Shown piece by piece: positions 53,734 to 61,388 of a DNA stretch of 64,000 nucleotides (its first letter is position 1; every line of letters starts with the position of its first letter). The stretch is taken from assembly GCA_028277225.1 (NCBI GenBank), contig JANQHB010000042.1, positions 1 to 64,000 of the forward strand. Reading direction: 5' to 3'. The position numbers and the translations under genes are program-made. The notes beneath the pieces are model-generated. The model was not told the DNA's origin, ran no database searches, and saw only the letters and a program-made list of their open reading frames with translations. The DNA is from Chlorobium sp. Lineage in GTDB: Bacteria; Bacteroidota; Chlorobiia; Chlorobiales; Chlorobiaceae.

Positions 53734-53877
53734 ATGCATATTAATATTATTGTGCAACCATTGATGGAATTGATTTTAGCAATTGTACATGAGAACGCGA
53801 TGCTTACCTTCCTCCGCGATACCCTGCTCCCCAAGCTCATTTCCGACAAACTGCGTGTCCCGAATCCCGAGGTATGA
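53734..53877 (+). pseudogene. hsdS: 3' fragment of a type I restriction specificity subunit (hsdS)
   Basis: The 47-codon frame ends with LRDTLLPKLISDKLRVPNPE, which is the conserved C-terminus of HsdS specificity subunits (typically LRDTLLPKLISGELRV). The region upstream in this frame hits a stop at 53725, and no hsdM or hsdR lies nearby, so only the last part of the gene survives. It marks the left edge of the accessory island, 30 nt after cbiA. Confidence 0.7.
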
Positions 53878-54236
53878 CATACAATCCCGATATTCATCAC
53901 CGCCGCTCTATACGACTAAAAGGATACGATTATTCACAGGCGGGGGCTTATTTCGTTTCCATTTGTACAAATAATCGAGAATGTTTGTTCGGTGAAATCA
54001 CCGAAGGAAAAATGGTGTTGAATGAAGCCGGGCAAATGGTTGCCGATTCATGGGAATGGTTGGCGAAACAATATGACCATGTTTCGTTGGATGAATGTGT
54101 TGTCATGCCAAATCATCTGCACGGGATTATCGTTGTCAATGACGGTTGTAGGGGCGGTTCGCGAACCGCCCCTACTATCTTTTTTTCTGACAACCTCAGC
54201 CAGCGCTACCACTTCAAGTCCATTCTCCTGGTTTGA
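53874..54236 (+). pseudogene. truncated REP-associated tyrosine transposase (IS200-like, RAYT)
   Basis: The first 90 residues match RAYT proteins (YNPDIHHRRSIRLKGYDYSQ, YFVSICTNNRECLFGEI), with the HUH-type His pair in MPNHLHGIIVVN. After that the frame runs through a perfect palindrome and diverges, ending at 120 residues without the region carrying the catalytic Tyr. It is therefore inactive. It overlaps the hsdS fragment by 4 nt, so the element may have landed at the hsdS end. Confidence 0.75.
54148..54175. repeat. 28-bp perfect palindrome (REP-like)
   Basis: GTAGGGGCGGTTCG is followed directly by its exact reverse complement. This type of GGGGCGG palindrome is commonly carried within or near RAYT genes and resembles the repeats those transposases mobilise. 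It is in frame with the transposase fragment, where it reads CRGGSRTAPT. Confidence 0.85.
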
Positions 54237-54353
54237 TGATCACGTCGCAGGCTGGGTGGGTGAACACGAAGCGTTCGATTTCGGATTGCGGTATTCGTTC
54301 CGCTCTTTGTTATGCAAATTGACGATTTGATCTTCAAATTGTATATTTCCCTC

Positions 54354-55514
54354 ATGATTGAACGTTGTTTAACATCTACTCTTTTACGGTTGGCCGGGTC
54401 GTTTCCTGTTATTGTCATGACTGGACCACGTCAGTCAGGGAAAACCACCCTGTCGAGAGCGGTCTTTCCGGACAAACCGTATGTCAGTCTTGAAAATCCG
54501 GATGAACGGGCTTTTGCTATAGAGGATCCGAAAGGATTTCTCAAACGTTTCAAGAATGGAGCCGTTTTCGATGAAGCCCAACGCTGGCCGGAGCTTTTTT
54601 CCTGGTTGCAGGGCATGGTTGATGAAAACCCTGTTCCCGGCAGGTTTGTCATTACCGGTTCGCAGCAATTTGGCCTGTTGGCAGGCGTTAGCCAGTCGCT
54701 TGCAGGGAGAGCGGGGATGACCCATTTGCTGCCACTTTCACTTGCCGAAATTCCTGGATTGAAAGAGCGGCGTTTCTCTCTTGATACACTGATGATAACC
54801 GGAGGATATCCAGCGATTTACTCACGTCAGGTCGCTTCGGAGGACTGGTTTGCCAGCTATGTCGCGACCTACGTGGAGCGTGATGTCCGGCAGGTGCTGA
54901 AGATTCAGGATTTGTCGGCATTCCAGCGATTCCTGCGCCTGTGCGCGGGCCGGAATGGGCAACTGCTCAACATGAGCGCTTTGGCAGGGGAAGCGGGAGT
55001 TTCACATTCAACGGCGCGTTCCTGGCTTTCGGTGCTTGAATCGAGCTATCTGGTGCATCTGCTGCCACCATACTATCAAAACTTCGGCAAGAGGCTGGTC
55101 AAGTCTCCGAAACTCTACTTTCTTGATGTCGGTCTCGCATGCTGGCTGCTCGGCATCCGTTCCGCCGACACGCTTGCCTTGCATCCGCTTCGCGGAGCCT
55201 TGTTTGAGTCGCTGGTGGTCAGTGAATTCATCAAGGCGCGATACAACAAAGGGCTATCTTCCGATCTGTACTTCTGGAGAGACAATAATGGCGTTGAAGC
55301 CGATCTGGTTTTTGAAAGTGGAGCAAAACTCCAGCCGGTCGAGATCAAGTCAGGAAGCACGGTAACGTCAGATTACATCAAAGCCGGTCAGCGAGCAGGA
55401 CGCTTCGCCGCTGGAGAAACCGAACCACCATGGCTGATATACGGAGGAGATGAATCGTATGAGCGTAGCGGTCTGAAGGTCATCGGTTGGCGCGATGTCG
55501 TGAATTGGGTGTAA
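54354..55514 (+). CDS. AAA-family ATPase with DUF4143 domain
   Basis: About 386 residues. The N-terminal P-loop is TGPRQSGKTTL, with VFDEAQRWPELF as the Walker B region and FVITGSQQFGLL as sensor. The C-terminal DUF4143 nuclease-like domain shows KLYFLDVGLACWLLGI, GALFESLVVSEFIKA, and YFWRDNNGVEADLVFE with LQPVEIKSGST, the E..D..ExK-type pattern of PD-(D/E)XK enzymes. The family is widespread and often accessory; its function is not established. The start at 54354 is the ATG before IERCLTSTL; the 14 extra upstream codons are less likely. Confidence 0.88.
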   Translation: MIERCLTSTLLRLAGSFPVIVMTGPRQSGKTTLSRAVFPDKPYVSLENPDERAFAIEDPKGFLKRFKNGAVFDEAQRWPELFSWLQGMVDENPVPGRFVITGSQQFGLLAGVSQSLAGRAGMTHLLPLSLAEIPGLKERRFSLDTLMITGGYPAIYSRQVASEDWFASYVATYVERDVRQVLKIQDLSAFQRFLRLCAGRNGQLLNMSALAGEAGVSHSTARSWLSVLESSYLVHLLPPYYQNFGKRLVKSPKLYFLDVGLACWLLGIRSADTLALHPLRGALFESLVVSEFIKARYNKGLSSDLYFWRDNNGVEADLVFESGAKLQPVEIKSGSTVTSDYIKAGQRAGRFAAGETEPPWLIYGGDESYERSGLKVIGWRDVVNWV

Positions 55515-55721
55515 CTGAGTCGGACCCTGGTTATGAAGGCGGAATTACCGATGCCGATCCATCGTAGAAGGTTTGGTATTTGCTTCTCCTGGACTAATAA
55601 ACCAAGTTCCCTACTCCATAATGATATCCATAAAGTTAAATTTATAATTACCTTGATTTTACTCATCTTTCATGGTAATTTTTAAACGTTCATGACAGAA
55701 CAGCCTCACAAGGCACTGTTG

Positions 55722-55770
55722 ATTTGCGTCAATGAAACGAGATATGTAGAAACGGACTAATTAATTGTTG
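55722..55770. repeat. 49-bp direct repeat, copy 1
   Basis: Begins ATTTGCGTCAATGAAACGAG and ends ACTAATTAATTGTTG. It recurs at 58472-58520 with a single difference (G/A near position 55755). The two copies enclose two cassette genes and an inserted transposase. Confidence 0.9.
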
Positions 55771-55877
55771 CAGGCGCGCTGCGCACGCCTGCAACAAATC
55801 GTTCGAGCGGAAATGTCCTGCGCTTACAGACCTGCGGTCTGACGCTCCGTACATTCCGCTCAACTCGGCCGTTAAGC
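55765..55877. other. hairpin and attC-like site 1
   Basis: Two structures follow each other. TTGTTGCAGGCG (55765-55776) pairs with CGCCTGCAACAA (55786-55797). From there to 55877, GAGCGGAAATGT and ACATTCCGCTC are complementary arms, with CAGACC/GGTCTG inside, and the segment ends GGCCGTTAAGC. GTTAAGC fits the R' core GTTRRRY of integron attC sites. The left core box is less canonical. The next ORF starts 19 nt later. Confidence 0.55.
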
Positions 55878-55895
55878 ATCAAAAGGTAACAATAA

Positions 55896-56363
55896 ATGAA
55901 TAACAAAGCGCCATCATATGAGGAACTAAAAGACAACGAATCGTTTTGGTTACAGGTAACACCATATATTGCAGGTATGAATGAAACTTTTGATGGTACA
56001 AATCAAGAAGAACCAATCTCTTCATTCCTCTATTATGAGTCAAACGTTACTGCGATAGATTACGGTCAAAAATTCCCTTTTCCAGACCTCAGAGTCAATA
56101 TAAGAGAGGAAAGTGCAGCGGAAATACAAAAATTATCTGCAAAATATCCAATTGGCTTTTTCTCATTTTTTGAAGATAGTGCATTAGTGACACTAATGTG
56201 TAGAAATGAGCTAGCATCTCGCATGATTGCTACATTGAGTATGGTAAAGAGCAGTGAGATTGAAATATCTATTACTCTTCCGGTTTTACCGAAAGAATTA
56301 CCGAATGTTTTCCCAATATTAAATTATGGATATAGTGTTCGCTCAACTTCAGAAGAAAAATAG
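55896..56363 (+). CDS. hypothetical cassette protein, 155 residues
   Basis: No family recognised. The protein is acidic and soluble, without a signal peptide or membrane segment, and it may be mixed alpha/beta. Codon use is AT-rich compared with the cobalamin genes, in keeping with horizontal origin. It lies between attC-like sites 1 and 2, and its TAG stop overlaps the first base of the R'' box of site 2, a common layout of integron gene cassettes. Confidence 0.65.
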   Translation: MNNKAPSYEELKDNESFWLQVTPYIAGMNETFDGTNQEEPISSFLYYESNVTAIDYGQKFPFPDLRVNIREESAAEIQKLSAKYPIGFFSFFEDSALVTLMCRNELASRMIATLSMVKSSEIEISITLPVLPKELPNVFPILNYGYSVRSTSEEK

Positions 56364-56423
56364 CTTAACTAGGCGTTTCACATGGAGGCGCGTGATCGCG
56401 CGCCAGTGAACTCAACGTTAGGC
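56363..56423. other. attC-like recombination site 2
   Basis: Canonical ends GCTTAAC (56363-56369, RYYYAAC) and GTTAGGC (56417-56423, GTTRRRY) enclose arms GGCGTTTCACATGG and CCAGTGAACTCAACG that can pair with small bulges, with GGCGCG/CGCGCC at the apex. At 61 nt it is within the size range of attC sites. It is the clearest of the sites here. Confidence 0.75.
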
Positions 56424-56477
56424 TAAAGTGTTTTAACACGAGATTTGAATGAAGCAACTTAGTAATTTCAATAAACC

Positions 56478-57095
56478 ATGAAAATTCAAATCATTGACGA
56501 AGCAACGTTAGAACTAGGTGACAATAAAGGCAATAGTGAAATTATAGAAAAACGTTGCGTAAGATTACTACTCAGACTAAGTGAACTTCAGGTGGAGCAC
56601 GCCCATTTTGTTTCGAGGCCTGAATTACCCGTTATGGAGCAAATTAAAAAAAATAGACCGTTACAAGGTGATATTGATGCAAAATGGTCTTTTCTTTGTC
56701 ATGTTCAAGGAAAAGGTAAATTAGGTGATTTAACTAATCCAGATGCGATTCAGTCAATTAAAGTGTTCTCTGACAAGCAAATTGAGCAAGAAATTGACTA
56801 TTCAATACCGTTTGGAGTCGATCTGTATGCTTACAATTACACTGATGAAAACAGTTCAATTGGTATTATAAGTCACAATCCAGAACGAGAACTCGAAAAC
56901 CAGATTAGCATTTCCATTACAATTCCTTTGAGTGTACTATATACAGTTTCAGAAAATATAATAAGGTATAAACCTACTGCATTAGAAATAGTCACAGAGG
57001 TGTTGGTTTTCGAGGATGGTTTGTCAGTCTATATCAAAAGAGATGAAATGACGAAAATACAGATCAATTCCATTTCATATGCACTTTTACAATGA
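56478..57095 (+). CDS. hypothetical cassette protein, 205 residues
   Basis: No known family recognised. The sequence alternates charged and hydrophobic residues, with beta-rich segments near the C-terminus (ISISITIPLSVLYTV), and lacks signal peptide and membrane helices. It is AT-rich, preceded by an attC-like site 55 nt upstream and followed by another 61 nt downstream. Possibly a stress or defence cassette, but nothing in it shows this. Confidence 0.65.
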   Translation: MKIQIIDEATLELGDNKGNSEIIEKRCVRLLLRLSELQVEHAHFVSRPELPVMEQIKKNRPLQGDIDAKWSFLCHVQGKGKLGDLTNPDAIQSIKVFSDKQIEQEIDYSIPFGVDLYAYNYTDENSSIGIISHNPERELENQISISITIPLSVLYTVSENIIRYKPTALEIVTEVLVFEDGLSVYIKRDEMTKIQINSISYALLQ

Positions 57096-57155
57096 CCAGA
57101 TATTACTGAGAAATAGAAATCAGCTCACTATGCGATGAAAGCAGGGTAAAATTGA

Positions 57156-57286
57156 GCCTAACAAATGCATAAACACGGACGGCTAAGCGCCCTCGAAGTG
57201 TTCTTTTCCTAAAGTTCCGAATCAAAGATCACGGTTAATCAACTTTCATCTAAGCCGCCGGTTATTTGCGGCTTTAGCACGAAACA
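57156..57286. other. attC-like site 3 (degenerate)
   Basis: It starts with GCCTAAC (57156-57162), followed by CACGGACGGCTAAG, which can pair with CTAAGCCGCCGGTTAT on the right. The expected GTTRRRY box is not intact (TTTGCGGCTTTAGC), so the site may be decayed. The transposase element begins 54 nt further on. Confidence 0.5.
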
Positions 57287-57339
57287 AACTATATCGTCCA
57301 CACTATATTGCTTTGACAATACAATTTAGTACGTGATGC

Positions 57340-58456
57340 GGGACGTTGTTCCGTAACTAAAATAAGTCGCGACAAATTCATATCTTGAATTAAATGATAC
57401 AATCGATACTAAATTTCTGAAAAAAGGAGCTCTTATGCCACGGGGCCCGAGACTCGATGCACCAGGAACACTGCACCATGTGATGATCCGAGGGATCGAG
57501 CGAGGAGAAATTTTTCGTGACGATACAGACCGGCACGAGTTTCTGAAACGTATGGGTGACTCTGCCAAAGAATCGGGAACTGCTATCTATGCGTTTGTCC
57601 TGATGAACAACCATGTCCATATCGTACTGAAGAGCGGGCCAGAGGGTTTGTCATCTTACATGCGCCGTCTGCTATCCGGTTATGCACAGTACTTCAACTG
57701 GAGACACAAGCGGGTTGGACATCTGTTTCAGAACAGGTATAAATCGATTCTTTGCGAAGAAGAGGCATACTTCGACAAACTGGTGGCCTATATCCATCTG
57801 AATCCGTTGCGTGCAGGACTGGTCGATACTTTACAACAACTTGCTTCTTATTCCTGGGGAGGACATGCGGTGTTGATGGGAAAGGTCAAATGTGACTGGA
57901 TGGACAGTGATTATGTGTTACAGTTTTTCGGAGACAGGGTCGGAACGGCACGAGAAGCATATCTCGAATTCCTTGAAGCAGAGCTGGGTGTTGACCGTGA
58001 GAAAGAGTTGTCCGGCGGAGGGCTTGTGCGTTCACAGGGTGGTTGGTCGAGAGTATGTTCGATGCGTAAGCGAGGAGAAAAAGCGTTATCGGATGAGAGG
58101 ATACTGGGTGGCGATGACTTTGTCCGAGAGGTGCTGAAGCAGGCCGAAGAGAGAGCGGATGTGCTTTTACCTGAGTCGGAAAGACTGGAACAGTTCAATG
58201 AAGAAATTGAACAGGCTTGTACGTCAGCAGACGTTACGGTTACGTTTCTTAGGTCTGGCAGCAGGAGCGGTCCTCTGCCATCACTGAGAAAAGAACTTGC
58301 CAGAAAGGGAGTATATGAGTACGGCTTATCCCTGGCTGAGACCGGAAGGCAACTGGGGGTAACGACCAATGCCATAAGCTTCATGCTGAAGAAGAAGTGA
58401 CGTCATTTGTTTTGCCGGTGGATTTGTTCTTTGTTGTTGTTACGGAACAACGTCCC
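57340..58456. mobile_element. RAYT-type element bounded by 18-bp inverted repeats
   Basis: GGGACGTTGTTCCGTAAC at 57340-57357 is repeated in exact inverse orientation at 58439-58456, bracketing one transposase gene. No short target duplication is obvious. The unit is about 1.1 kb and sits inside the cassette array. Confidence 0.75.
57435..58400 (+). CDS. REP-associated tyrosine transposase (Y1/HUH) with C-terminal HTH
   Basis: A 321-residue, apparently intact member of the Y1 transposase/RAYT family. PRGPRLDAPGTLHHVMIRG opens the domain; the HUH pair is NNHVHIVL (residues 57-64), and the probable nucleophile is Tyr119 in AYIHLNPLRAGLV. The C-terminal 90 residues include a DnaA-like helix-turn-helix (YGLSLAETGRQLGVTTNAIS). 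It nicks single-stranded DNA at hairpin sequences. The start at 57435 has AAGGAG at 57424-57429. The gene has higher GC than its cassette neighbours. Confidence 0.9.
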   Translation: MPRGPRLDAPGTLHHVMIRGIERGEIFRDDTDRHEFLKRMGDSAKESGTAIYAFVLMNNHVHIVLKSGPEGLSSYMRRLLSGYAQYFNWRHKRVGHLFQNRYKSILCEEEAYFDKLVAYIHLNPLRAGLVDTLQQLASYSWGGHAVLMGKVKCDWMDSDYVLQFFGDRVGTAREAYLEFLEAELGVDREKELSGGGLVRSQGGWSRVCSMRKRGEKALSDERILGGDDFVREVLKQAEERADVLLPESERLEQFNEEIEQACTSADVTVTFLRSGSRSGPLPSLRKELARKGVYEYGLSLAETGRQLGVTTNAISFMLKKK

Positions 58457-58471
58457 CAAGTACCCCCAAGT

Positions 58472-58520
58472 ATTTGCGTCAATGAAACGAGATATGTAGA
58501 AACGAACTAATTAATTGTTG
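58472..58520. repeat. 49-bp direct repeat, copy 2
   Basis: Identical to 55722-55770 except one base. It lies 16 nt after the right inverted repeat of the transposase element and 49 nt before the next cassette ORF. Confidence 0.9.
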
Positions 58521-58568
58521 GCATAGGTCGGTTATGGTATCTTTTAGAAGATAAGGTTAATTATTGAC

Positions 58569-59150
58569 ATGAAGGAATCTAATGGCTCAATAACCTCTGC
58601 TGAAGTTAAAAATATAGGCAGAATAATTCGCTCCCTTACACCCTACCAGGCCTGGACTACAATAAGCATTATAGTCATGGCGCTAGGCGGTTCATTCGGG
58701 GTAGGATATAAGTTGAGATCAATTATTGCACAAGCAGAAGTTGCCGCCATTCAAGTAAATGTATCAACACTAACAGCCAATCTCAATGATGTACGTGAAA
58801 AATCAGAAACTATGTTGACAGTCAGTAATGAGCTCGAAGTCAAAAATAAATTCCTAACTTACTATACCCGTATATTGCATTCAAAAAAGAGCTTAGCAAA
58901 ATCGCCCCAAAACCGAGATCTCTTAGCGGCACGCAATGATGCCATAAATAACCTTGTTTTACTAATAAATGAGCAACTGTCTCAATCTTTTTCAGAAGAT
59001 AAAGACACAAAAAATCACATGCCAGTTATAAGAGTAGGTATTGGCAAAACACCACAGGAATCTGTAGTGATTCTCAATGACGGCACAATATGGCCATTAC
59101 CAGAAGAAGTTACTATGGCAAAACAATTAGGACCGTTCTTACATCAATAG
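58569..59150 (+). CDS. hypothetical membrane-anchored cassette protein, 193 residues
   Basis: No family recognised. One membrane segment near the N-terminus (about residues 33-52: AWTTISIIVMALGGSFGVGY) is followed by a helical, coiled-coil-prone region (VSTLTANLNDVREKSETM) and a small polar C-terminal domain. The shape suits an inner-membrane sensor or structural protein. It is AT-rich. An attC-like site follows 38 nt downstream. Confidence 0.65.
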   Translation: MKESNGSITSAEVKNIGRIIRSLTPYQAWTTISIIVMALGGSFGVGYKLRSIIAQAEVAAIQVNVSTLTANLNDVREKSETMLTVSNELEVKNKFLTYYTRILHSKKSLAKSPQNRDLLAARNDAINNLVLLINEQLSQSFSEDKDTKNHMPVIRVGIGKTPQESVVILNDGTIWPLPEEVTMAKQLGPFLHQ

Positions 59151-59187
59151 CTATAGAATTGCAGCGAAATAATTCTTGAGAATGAAA

Positions 59188-59274
59188 TGCTAACAATCAC
59201 ATGCACTCGGGCAGCAAAAAGCGTAGCTCGTTCCTTGCTCAGCTTTTTACTGCCTCTGATGCGCGGCGTTAGGC
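59188..59274. other. attC-like recombination site 4
   Basis: Left part TGCTAACAATCACATGC and right part GCGCGGCGTTAGGC end in a canonical GTTAGGC (59268-59274). In between, GGCAGCAAAAAGC and GCTTTTTACTGCC pair to a long stem with GTAGCTCG/TGCTC at the tip. This is typical attC architecture. Confidence 0.7.
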
Positions 59275-59283
59275 GTCAAGGAC

Positions 59284-59414
59284 ATGAGCCCGAAAAGCCA
59301 GACCACTTGGTTGTTCGCCGGCAGCGCAATATCGGCGATTTCACTAGGTGGAAGGATCACGATGCGTATTCGAATGCCTTCGAGCGGTTGTTGAGGGATT
59401 TGAAGGCGGGGTGA
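59284..59414 (+). pseudogene. 3' gene fragment, possibly of a TIR-type protein
   Basis: Directly after attC-like site 4 an open frame without its own start reads HLVVRRQRNIGDFTRWKDHD followed by AFERLLRDLKAG and a stop. The ending recalls the C-terminal helix of bacterial TIR domains, but the match is from memory and weak. The frame upstream runs through the attC site, so the 5' part is missing. Confidence 0.35.
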
Positions 59415-59446
59415 GGCATTTCTTAATACTACAATGCATTTAATGT

Positions 59447-60337
59447 ATGTCGATAGATTCACAAGGAAAATACATTTTCAAGTATACGGGAGATGTTGAG
59501 TATATAAGACTTGAAACACTTATTAATAGTCAGCTTCATTTTTTGAAGACATTTCAAGAAGTGAAGAATGCTTTTCTGCCTGATGCTGAGTTAGATGTTT
59601 ATGTGAAGCCTCAGCCTAAAGGTAGTGTTGTGATTGAGCTTTTGTTGAAGCTTATTGATGTTTCAAGTTCGAACAACATGTTTCCAGCTATAATTCATGT
59701 GAAGGATATCGTTGGTGGTTTAGTGGATATTTTAAATCTTGTAAAGTTTCTAGATGGGGAGAAGCCGAAGTGTGTTGTTGAGAATGATGATAACATTATT
59801 GTTCATAACGATAATGGATCAGTTGTCGTTAATAAATATGTTTATAATTCATATGTGAATAATCCTCTAGTGACTGAGTTCTTGAGTAAAGGTTTTGAGT
59901 TTATAGAAAATGCTGAAAAGGTTGATGGTATTGAGATATTTGATGGGGATAAGAATCGATTGATTAGAGTGGAAAGAAAAGATTTTGCTAAATGTACTCA
60001 ATCTGACAAGATAAGTGAAGATAAGGGCAGAAATGATGTAGAGAGGCAGTGTGTTCTGAGCGTTGTACGACCATCTTTTCTTGAGGGATATAAGTGGGAT
60101 TTTATTTACAACAGCAAAAAAATATCTGCTTATGTAAAGGATGAATCGTTTTATGAAAGGGTTGTTAATGGAGATTTGAGTTTTTCATCAGGCGATAAGC
60201 TTGTTGTTGATCTTGAAATAACAAAGGTATATGACGAGGGTGCAGATGAATATATTGATAAAGGTTTTAAGGTGATCAAGGTTACGCGTCACAAGCCAAG
60301 GCCTAAATTGGATCAAGATACACTATTTGATGGATAA
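59447..60337 (+). CDS. hypothetical cassette protein, 296 residues
   Basis: No family recognised. It is soluble, strongly AT-rich, and has many Asp/Asn and Val residues. A central hydrophobic stretch (FPAIIHVKDIVGGLVDILNL) is too broken for a clear membrane helix. The C-terminal part (YKWDFIYNSKKISAYVKDES) recalls small beta-barrel (OB or Tudor-like) folds. It lies alone after attC-like site 4 with no attC site immediately behind it. Confidence 0.65.
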   Translation: MSIDSQGKYIFKYTGDVEYIRLETLINSQLHFLKTFQEVKNAFLPDAELDVYVKPQPKGSVVIELLLKLIDVSSSNNMFPAIIHVKDIVGGLVDILNLVKFLDGEKPKCVVENDDNIIVHNDNGSVVVNKYVYNSYVNNPLVTEFLSKGFEFIENAEKVDGIEIFDGDKNRLIRVERKDFAKCTQSDKISEDKGRNDVERQCVLSVVRPSFLEGYKWDFIYNSKKISAYVKDESFYERVVNGDLSFSSGDKLVVDLEITKVYDEGADEYIDKGFKVIKVTRHKPRPKLDQDTLFDG

Positions 60338-60659
60338 TATTTTTCACCCGGCCCCGTCCGGGCTTCTGTGTTTGAGTGAGATCGGAAGGGTAGACAGGAT
60401 TGTGCCTGGTTACTATGTGTGCTATTATCAGAGGGTTTAGCGAAATTGTGCCGAGATGTAGAGCGAAGATGAAGAAAAATAATTTATGGCTCAGTTATGC
60501 GTATGCCGTATAAGCACGATGGGATATCTATTCTTGCCATGAATACTAGATTTATGCGTTTATCTGGTGGTTTATGAGCATCGTATAAGGTCTTGTTCTA
60601 TAGGATAACATGTAATTCTGTAGTGCAGATAATAAAAATTGTTGGAAAAGTACAAGATT
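60338..60659. other. gap without recognisable gene
   Basis: About 320 nt between two cassette genes. A short hairpin CCCGG-CCCCGT-CCGGG (60350-60365), followed by CTTCTGTGTTT, could be a weak terminator of the preceding gene. I see no attC-like structure here and no coding potential, so either the site decayed or both genes travelled in one cassette. Confidence 0.4.
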
Positions 60660-61283
60660 ATGCCGACTAAACTTAAATACCCCAATCCTCTTCCGAAAAC
60701 AGAACCTGAAGTTTTCATCATCGAATCACTATCCATTGAAGATGAAATTAGAGGCAGATTTGGTGGCAAAGCGTTAAGAGATAACCTTAGAATTGCAGGA
60801 CAAAGGCCCGGATACATTTATGTCAGAGATACCAAAGAGTTCGAAGATGCAATTGAGCTTTATCGTCATTCTTCATATAGATTCTTACATATTTCAGCCC
60901 ATGGTAGTCTAAGCGGGTTAGCAACAACTTTAGAGGTTATAAGTAATCAAGAGTTTGCCCAAATTTGTAAGTCAAAATTAAGGAATCGGAGAGTTTTCTT
61001 TTCATCCTGCGAAGTGGGTAGTGGAATGCTTGGGGTTTTACTCCATGGACAAAACAAAGGAATCCACTCTGTTGTTGCCCCCCTTGATAAAATTTTATTT
61101 GGTGTTTCAAGTGCTTTTTGGACTGCTTTATATATCCGCGCAATCACCATTAACCCTTTCGGCATGAATGGAAATACATTAAAGCCAATTTTAGAAAAAT
61201 TATGCGACCTTTTTGAGGTAAGACTGAACTGGTCTCATTACAGCCCAACATCCGATAAATGGTATCAAGAACAACTAGGGTAA
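60660..61283 (+). CDS. small caspase/CHAT-like putative protease cassette
   Basis: About 207 residues. A typical caspase-hemoglobinase fold pattern is visible: a hydrophobic strand leading to the His of FLHISAHGSLSGL (His81) and, 36 residues on, a second strand with Cys in VFFSSCEVGSG (Cys117), followed by VVAPLDKILFGVSSAFW, in which a CHAT-type ending is expected. The protein is only the protease-like domain, without TPR or other sensor. In defence systems CHAT proteases execute cell death with partner genes. The start ATG 60660 is preferred to a TTG at 60639. An attC-like site follows 6 nt after the stop. Confidence 0.65.
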   Translation: MPTKLKYPNPLPKTEPEVFIIESLSIEDEIRGRFGGKALRDNLRIAGQRPGYIYVRDTKEFEDAIELYRHSSYRFLHISAHGSLSGLATTLEVISNQEFAQICKSKLRNRRVFFSSCEVGSGMLGVLLHGQNKGIHSVVAPLDKILFGVSSAFWTALYIRAITINPFGMNGNTLKPILEKLCDLFEVRLNWSHYSPTSDKWYQEQLG

Positions 61284-61289
61284 ATATTT

Positions 61290-61363
61290 CCAACAAATTG
61301 CTGCAGTGTGCCCTCTGGGGCGCTTCGCTAGCCCCGTCGGGACACTGAGTACAACGTTAGCGC
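61290..61363. other. attC-like recombination site 5
   Basis: CCAACAAATTGCTG on the left and CAACGTTAGCGCC on the right close a stem in which GCAGTGTGCCC and GGGACACTG pair, and then CTGGGGC with GCCCCG, around GCTTCGCTA. The right box GTTAGCG departs at one position from GTTRRRY. Confidence 0.7.
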
Positions 61364-61388
61364 CACAACGCCTGAACAATAGGTACAA

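Noticed and set aside
54206..54418. A minus-strand 70-codon frame and an alternative frame (SEIERFVFTHPACDVI) between the RAYT fragment and the DUF4143 gene.
   Set aside because: Neither has a start signal or a recognised family; they may be remnants but cannot be supported.
59187..59414. A 75-residue ORF running through attC-like site 4.
   Set aside because: Its first half is the attC stem itself; only the second half looks like protein, and it is listed as a gene fragment.
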